Source: Rhodospirillales bacterium
Lineage (GTDB): Bacteria; Pseudomonadota; Alphaproteobacteria; Rhodospirillales; JASLLV01
DNA: 7,226 nt
Direction: 5' to 3'
Assembly: GCA_030754475.1 (NCBI GenBank)
Contig: JASMAE010000259.1
Location: 1 to 7,226 of the forward strand
Every line of letters begins with the position of its first letter. Position 1 is the first letter of the stretch. The notes below the pieces were generated by a model that worked only from the letters and a program-made list of their open reading frames with translations, ran no database searches and had not been told where the DNA came from. The position numbers and the translations under genes were made by a program. Of the stretch, positions 5,694 to 7,226 are shown piece by piece.

Positions 5694-6479
5694 ATGACAC
5701 GTGCCATCCATGCGATCGTCGGGGTGCCGGTGAGCGTGCGCGTGGTACCCGAGGGTCCCATGCGCCTCCACGGCGCCAGCGAGACCTACATCCGCGCGGT
5801 TACGGACGGCACCGGCGCGGCGCCTGTGCTGATCCCGGCCTTGGGCGCCGACGCCGATTTCGAAGCGATCGTCTCGCACATCGACGGGCTTCTCCTGACC
5901 GGCGGGCGCGCCAACGTCGAGCCCCATCACTACGGCGGGCCGCCGTTTCCGGACGACGAGATCCGCGACCCCGCCCGCGACGCGACCGTGTTGCCGCTGG
6001 TTCGCGCCTGCGTCGAAGACGGGATCCCCGTGCTCGGCGTCTGCCGCGGGATCCAGGAGATGAACGTGGCGCTGGGGGGATCGTTGCATTACCGCGTCCA
6101 CCAAGTGCCGGGCATGATGGATCACCGAATGCCGCCCGAAGGCACGACCGAGGAGAAGTTCGGCCTTCGCCACGCGATCGCGCTGACGCCGGGCGGGCTG
6201 TTCGAAGACCTTGCGGGCGCCGCCGAGGTTCCCGTGAATGCCCTTCACGGCCAGGGGATCGATCACCTGGCCGACGGCCTCGTGGTCGAGGCGCGCGCGC
6301 CCGACGGCCTGATCGAAGGGGTGCGGCTCGAGGGCGCCAAGGCGTTCACGGTCGGCGTCCAGTGGCACGCCGAGTACGGTTTTGCGGACCACGCGCTCTC
6401 CAAGGCGCTGCTGGCGGCCTTCGGCGACGCGGCCCGTGCGCGCGCCGCGCGCAGCGCCGGGCGCGCCAGCGCGGCTTGA
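5694..6479 (+). CDS. Class I glutamine amidotransferase-like gamma-glutamyl hydrolase (peptidase C26, PuuD-like)
   Basis: A 261-residue cytosolic hydrolase that probably cleaves a gamma-glutamyl amide, as PuuD does for gamma-glutamyl-GABA in putrescine breakdown. Seen, numbered from the ATG at 5694: GLLLTGG (65-71), YGGPP followed by RDPARDAT as in PuuD relatives, the nucleophile elbow GVCRGIQEMN with C117, ALGGSLHYRVHQ after it, the NALHGQGID segment typical of this subfamily, and GVQWHAEY with H225 and E227. This completes a Cys-His-Glu triad. The usual WHPE is WHAE here. The frame stays open back to a TTG at 5655, but the ATG gives the expected start just before the first beta strand (IVGVPVS), so it is chosen; its Shine-Dalgarno is weak. 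The substrate may differ from gamma-glutamyl-GABA, because no other polyamine genes are present. The next gene begins 23 bases downstream and is probably co-transcribed. Confidence 0.9.
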   Translation: MTRAIHAIVGVPVSVRVVPEGPMRLHGASETYIRAVTDGTGAAPVLIPALGADADFEAIVSHIDGLLLTGGRANVEPHHYGGPPFPDDEIRDPARDATVLPLVRACVEDGIPVLGVCRGIQEMNVALGGSLHYRVHQVPGMMDHRMPPEGTTEEKFGLRHAIALTPGGLFEDLAGAAEVPVNALHGQGIDHLADGLVVEARAPDGLIEGVRLEGAKAFTVGVQWHAEYGFADHALSKALLAAFGDAARARAARSAGRASAA

Positions 6480-6502
6480 GGCGGAGCCGAAAGGGCCAAG
6501 CG

Positions 6503-6973
6503 ATGTTTGTCGACGGGCATTTGCAGAAGATCGAGCGCATCGAGCGCCAGCGGGCGAAACTCGATCCCGTGGCCGACTACGAGCTCTGGTACTTCGCGAG
6601 CCTGATGAACGGGATGCACGCGATCAACGCGGCGCTGCACGCGCTCGGCGCCACCGTGGCCGAGGACTGCTTCGCCCACAACGTGCCGGTCTACGTTCGC
6701 GCCGGCGCGGAGCGGGGAACCTGGGAGGCGGTGATCCGCCCCTTCGGCGATCTCGAGCACGTTGAAGGCGCGGACATCATCGCCATCATCCCGGATGCGC
6801 TGGCGCCCGCCCGCGCAGCCCTTCTCGAGCTGGAGGACGTGCGGGACGCAGGCCTTCGGGGTGACTTGGAAATCACGGCGGAGCTGGCAAGCAAGATCGA
6901 GGCCGCCTATGGCGTCTGCCTCACCAACGCCCGGGACGTGATCGCCAAGGCCAGCGGGGTCGCGGGGCCATGA
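6503..6973 (+). CDS. Uncharacterised small helical protein, first of two related tandem genes
   Basis: A 156-residue protein that I do not recognise. The ATG at 6503 has AAGGG seven bases upstream. The frame stays open further upstream, but that part overlaps the amidotransferase gene and is out of frame with it. The first 60 residues look alpha-helical (DGHLQKIERIERQR, then LWYFASLMNGMHAINAALHALG), with histidines spaced along a helix (H39, H46). A second part (about 65-105) is mixed, with YVRAGAERGTWEAVIRPFG and an ADIIAIIPDAL segment. The C-terminus is helical again. No signal peptide or membrane helix is seen. Its first 56 or so residues resemble the next gene (about 19 identities with one gap). 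It sits 23 bases after the amidotransferase and overlaps the next gene by four bases, so all three are probably one operon. A helical nucleic-acid-binding (HEPN-like) or metal-binding fold is possible but unproven. Confidence 0.75.
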   Translation: MFVDGHLQKIERIERQRAKLDPVADYELWYFASLMNGMHAINAALHALGATVAEDCFAHNVPVYVRAGAERGTWEAVIRPFGDLEHVEGADIIAIIPDALAPARAALLELEDVRDAGLRGDLEITAELASKIEAAYGVCLTNARDVIAKASGVAGP

Positions 6974-7226
6974 AAGCCGAGGGCCACCGGGCCAAGGCCG
7001 AGCGGATGGGGCGCTCGCTCGAAAAGCTTTCGCCTGACGACTGGGAAATGGTGATCGACGGCGTGATGCTGGCCGTGAGCCACTGGATCAACTACGCCTT
7101 CCATTCCATGGGTTTGACCGCGGACGACGAGAACGTGATGCACGCCTATTTCACGACCGCGTTCGAGCGCCAGCATTGGGCCCTCGCGGCGGGGCCGGAG
7201 CTCCTTGACGCGCTCGCGGAAATCGA
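6970..7226 (+). CDS. Uncharacterised small helical protein, second tandem paralogue (3' partial)
   Basis: The ATG at 6970 overlaps the stop of the preceding gene (ATGA), a classic sign of translational coupling. The 85 complete codons in the window encode MKAEGHRAKAER, then a helix with MLAVSHWINYAFHSMGLT, then FTTAFERQHWALAAGPELLDAL. The frame runs off the right edge. It shares the pattern GH--K-ER--R---KL-P with the previous protein, followed by an H-IN-A-H--G-T helix in which both histidines and the IN pair line up. It does not continue like the previous protein after that helix. The family is not recognised, and the function may be linked to the gamma-glutamyl hydrolase-like enzyme through the operon only. 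Confidence 0.75.
   Translation, partial: MKAEGHRAKAERMGRSLEKLSPDDWEMVIDGVMLAVSHWINYAFHSMGLTADDENVMHAYFTTAFERQHWALAAGPELLDALAEI

Noticed and set aside
5490..6392. 300-codon minus-strand frame antisense to the PuuD-like gene
   Set aside because: The plus-strand protein has a full catalytic triad and family motifs, while the antisense protein has none.

Overview
The window is a high-GC, densely coding piece of a bacterial chromosome. Gene content (a type III CoA-transferase, a short-chain dehydrogenase-like protein, an acyl-CoA carboxylase beta subunit) and a palindromic intergenic element suggest an alphaproteobacterium, perhaps of Rhodospirillales type. That placement is an inference from style and not a proof. 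No rRNA, tRNA, CRISPR array, insertion sequence or phage gene was seen.

Layout. (1) Positions 1-1344 (+): the 3' part of a fold-type III PLP-dependent decarboxylase of the diaminopimelate/ornithine decarboxylase superfamily, open at the left edge. (2) A perfect GC-rich palindrome at 1356-1375 sits between this gene and the convergent minus-strand block and is the likely shared terminator. (3) Positions 1378-5568 (-), in transcription order: a small four-helix membrane protein (5568-5203), an acyl-CoA carboxyltransferase (5111-3576), an intergenic region with a two-hairpin repeat-like element (3427-3567), an SDR-fold protein (3393-2605) and a CaiB/BaiF CoA-transferase (2601-1378). (4) A 125-base divergent spacer. 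(5) Positions 5694-7226 (+): a class I glutamine amidotransferase-like hydrolase (peptidase C26, gamma-glutamyl-GABA hydrolase type), followed by two short helical proteins that look like diverged tandem paralogues. The last is cut by the right edge.

How the genes may work together. The minus block reads as acyl-CoA metabolism: carboxylate an acyl-CoA, bind or convert an intermediate with an SDR-fold protein, and move CoA between carboxylic acids. No acyl-CoA dehydrogenase, hydratase or biotin carboxylase lies in the window, so the substrate cannot be named. The plus block on the right is a tight probable operon (23-base gap, then a 4-base overlap) that ties a gamma-glutamyl hydrolase-like enzyme to two unrecognised small proteins.

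The most unusual points are four. The SDR-fold protein keeps its nucleotide-binding motif but has lost the whole Asn-Ser-Tyr-Lys catalytic tetrad. The SDR and CoA-transferase genes are in one reading frame, separated only by a TGA and one codon before a TTG start. The 3427-3567 element has two nested stems and near-inverted termini. The two small proteins at the right end resemble each other.
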